Of a stretch of DNA of 32,643 bases, positions 31,433-32,643 are shown in pieces. Numbering within the stretch: the first letter of the stretch is position 1; every line of letters begins with the position of its first letter. The stretch is from Pseudomonadota bacterium. GTDB taxonomy: Bacteria > Pseudomonadota > Alphaproteobacteria > Rhizobiales > Xanthobacteraceae. Both the position numbers and the translations under genes were made by a program. The notes under the pieces were generated by a model. The model made no database searches. It was not told the DNA's origin and saw only the letters and a list, made by a program, of their open reading frames with translations. The stretch is taken from contig JAEYRD010000233.1 of the NCBI GenBank assembly GCA_023435725.1, positions 1 through 32,643 of the forward strand, in the 5' to 3' direction.

Positions 31433-32011
31433 TCAGGTGTTGCTCTTGCGCGCCGCCAGCGCCATGCCGACCAGGGTAGCGCCGCCGAACAAGAGGTTGA
31501 TGCCGACGAGGACGCCGATGGCCCATTCTGCAGAGCTTGGCAGTCCCGTGATCACCATGAAGGAGATCGCGATGTCGACCAGGCCGGAGACCAGGAGCCA
31601 CGACCAGCGGCTGCTCAGCTCGCGGCGGTGCTCGAGCGCGTACATGATGGTGGTGACACCCTCGGCAAGGAAGTAGGCGCCGAGCACGATGGTCAGCGTC
31701 AGCACGGCCTGCATCGGCCGGGCCAGCAGAAGCATGCCGGCGAGCACGGCCAGCGCGGCCGAGATCAGCGACCACCAGAAGCCCGGTGTGCTGCGCGCCC
31801 AGTAGGTCACGATCAATCCGCCGATACCGCTAATCAGGAACATCCAGCCGAGAAAGATCGCGATCGCAAGGCTTGCGAGCGGTGGCAGGATCAGCGCGGC
31901 GACGCCGAGAACAGCGAGCAGGATGCCTTCGAACAGGAAGGCTTTCCAATGTGCCTTGACCGTCTGGCTCATCGCGGATTGCAGCCGTGAAAAATCCTCG
32001 GGCGATGTCAT
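31433..32011 (-). CDS. HdeD family (DUF308) acid-resistance membrane protein
   Basis: 192 residues. Six TM helices in three DUF308 hairpins: the first begins AFLFEGILLAVLGVAALILP, another is IAIFLGWMFLISGIGGLIV, and the set closes with WAIGVLVGINLLFGGATLVG. The G-I-x-x-A-x-x-G spacing and R/W loops are the HdeD signature. In E. coli HdeD contributes to acid resistance at high cell density; the biochemical mechanism is unknown. It has no hde chaperone neighbours here. It lies between the aroG attenuator and the partial PrsW-like gene, all on the minus strand but with its own gaps. Confidence 0.9.
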   Translation of the reverse strand: MTSPEDFSRLQSAMSQTVKAHWKAFLFEGILLAVLGVAALILPPLASLAIAIFLGWMFLISGIGGLIVTYWARSTPGFWWSLISAALAVLAGMLLLARPMQAVLTLTIVLGAYFLAEGVTTIMYALEHRRELSSRWSWLLVSGLVDIAISFMVITGLPSSAEWAIGVLVGINLLFGGATLVGMALAARKSNT

Positions 32012-32079
32012 GGTGACCCCTGATTGAAAGCAGATGGGGGCAATCTAGTATGCGCGTAGCGCGCTTGCCATCCCGCGGC

Positions 32080-32643
32080 TCAGCCGCTGCCGTGCGCTGA
32101 TGAAAAGCCCTCGCCACTGGTGCGAATGCGGTTGCGGCCGAGAACGTAGATCGCCGTGGTGACAACCAGCAGCGCGAGGCCGAGCAGGATCGAGACAAAA
32201 CCGATCGGGATCAACGCCAGCGTCAGGTTGCGCTCGGGGTTGATGAGCCAGTGATGGATCGAGGTCAGCACGAAGGCGAGGCCGAGAAAGCCGACGCCGC
32301 CACCGGCGAGCCACAGCGCCCACATCCGGCGCAATTGGCTAAGCCGTTCGCGTGCGACGTCGGTCCGGGGCGCATGATGGCGCGCGACCCGCCGGACCAG
32401 GCGGATTGCGAAGGCGATCGAGCTGAAGCCGATCAGCAGGCTCGCCGCACCCAGCCACATCCGGAGCGTCGGATCCAGATCCGGCATGCGTTGGAGCGTA
32501 AGCAGTGGAAAGTCGAAAGCCGCATGCAGTGCCAGCGGCCCTGCGAGCATTAGAAGGCGGCTGGAAAGACGAGCCCAGTCGCGATGGTGGCGGTTCGCGC
32601 CCAGCGCCGTGCCGGCGCGGGCGATCGTGAGGTAAGCGCCGGC
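32080..32643 (-). CDS. PrsW-like membrane protein (partial, 5' end outside window)
   Basis: 188 codons are visible to the stop at 32080; the start lies beyond the window edge, as the frame stays open through 32643 (GAYLTIARAGTALGANRHH). LALHAAFDFPL matches the third conserved motif of PrsW-family intramembrane peptidases (H-x-x-x-D/F-D in a TM helix). Three further TM helices follow (MWLGAASLLIGFSSIAFAIR, WLAGGGVGFLGLAFVLTS, ALIPIGFVSILLGLALLVV). The EExxK motif would be in the missing N-terminal part. Substrate unknown; some PrsW proteins cleave anti-sigma factors. Confidence 0.65.
   Translation of the reverse strand, partial: AGAYLTIARAGTALGANRHHRDWARLSSRLLMLAGPLALHAAFDFPLLTLQRMPDLDPTLRMWLGAASLLIGFSSIAFAIRLVRRVARHHAPRTDVARERLSQLRRMWALWLAGGGVGFLGLAFVLTSIHHWLINPERNLTLALIPIGFVSILLGLALLVVTTAIYVLGRNRIRTSGEGFSSAHGSG

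Overview
The window is GC-rich, densely coded DNA from an alphaproteobacterium, most like Bradyrhizobium or a close relative. This rests on gene content and style: TTGA-N6-TCAA sites of the FixK/FNR type, REP-like palindromes typical of that group, an aerotolerance (Bat) operon, an HdeD-family protein, an EF-P/EpmA/EpmB set and exported small proteins. It reads as ordinary chromosome. I see no prophage, insertion sequence, CRISPR array, rRNA or tRNA.

Layout. (1) 1-6100, minus strand: a six-gene Bat operon, read moxR, DUF58, DUF4381, batA, batB with TPR, batD (cut by the window edge). (2) 6167-8819, minus: a formylglycine-generating enzyme and its likely client sulfatase, with an AraC-family regulator divergent at 9312-10310. 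(3) 10329-11756: a VOC protein, the remnant of a TAXI-type binding-protein gene, a 43-residue membrane protein and a 62-residue conserved hypothetical. (4) 11896-14396: a Ca2+/H+ antiporter and a divergent L,D-transpeptidase. (5) 14430-16260: an NAD(P)-binding oxidoreductase plus cupin operon and an ASCH protein. (6) 16459-19661: a soluble MCP-like sensor and recJ. (7) 19768-23500: an SDR, a class II aldolase, a lytic transglycosylase and two small proteins. (8) 23558-25150: a MarR regulator divergent from a CMD/AhpD-like gene plus cupin operon. (9) 25220-30056: an M23 peptidase, efp, and divergent epmA-epmB, followed by a small exported protein. (10) 30111-32643, minus: DAHP synthase, HdeD-family protein and a partial PrsW-like protein.

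The strongest regulatory finding is upstream of the DAHP synthase gene. A 26-codon leader ORF has six aromatic codons (Tyr, Phe, Trp) within seven consecutive codons. It is followed by a perfect terminator hairpin, and a stretch of the leader itself can pair with the 5' arm of that terminator. This is a complete transcription attenuator for aromatic amino acids. Its predicted promoter places the transcript start at or next to the leader AUG.

Other regulatory signals are two TTGA-N6-TCAA sites (before the 43-residue membrane protein and before the antiporter), a 35-bp near-perfect operator covering the MarR/CMD divergent promoter, and a repeated GAGCGTGA element before the oxidoreductase-cupin operon. 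The batB product has lost most of its MIDAS metal-binding residues while its neighbour BatA keeps them.
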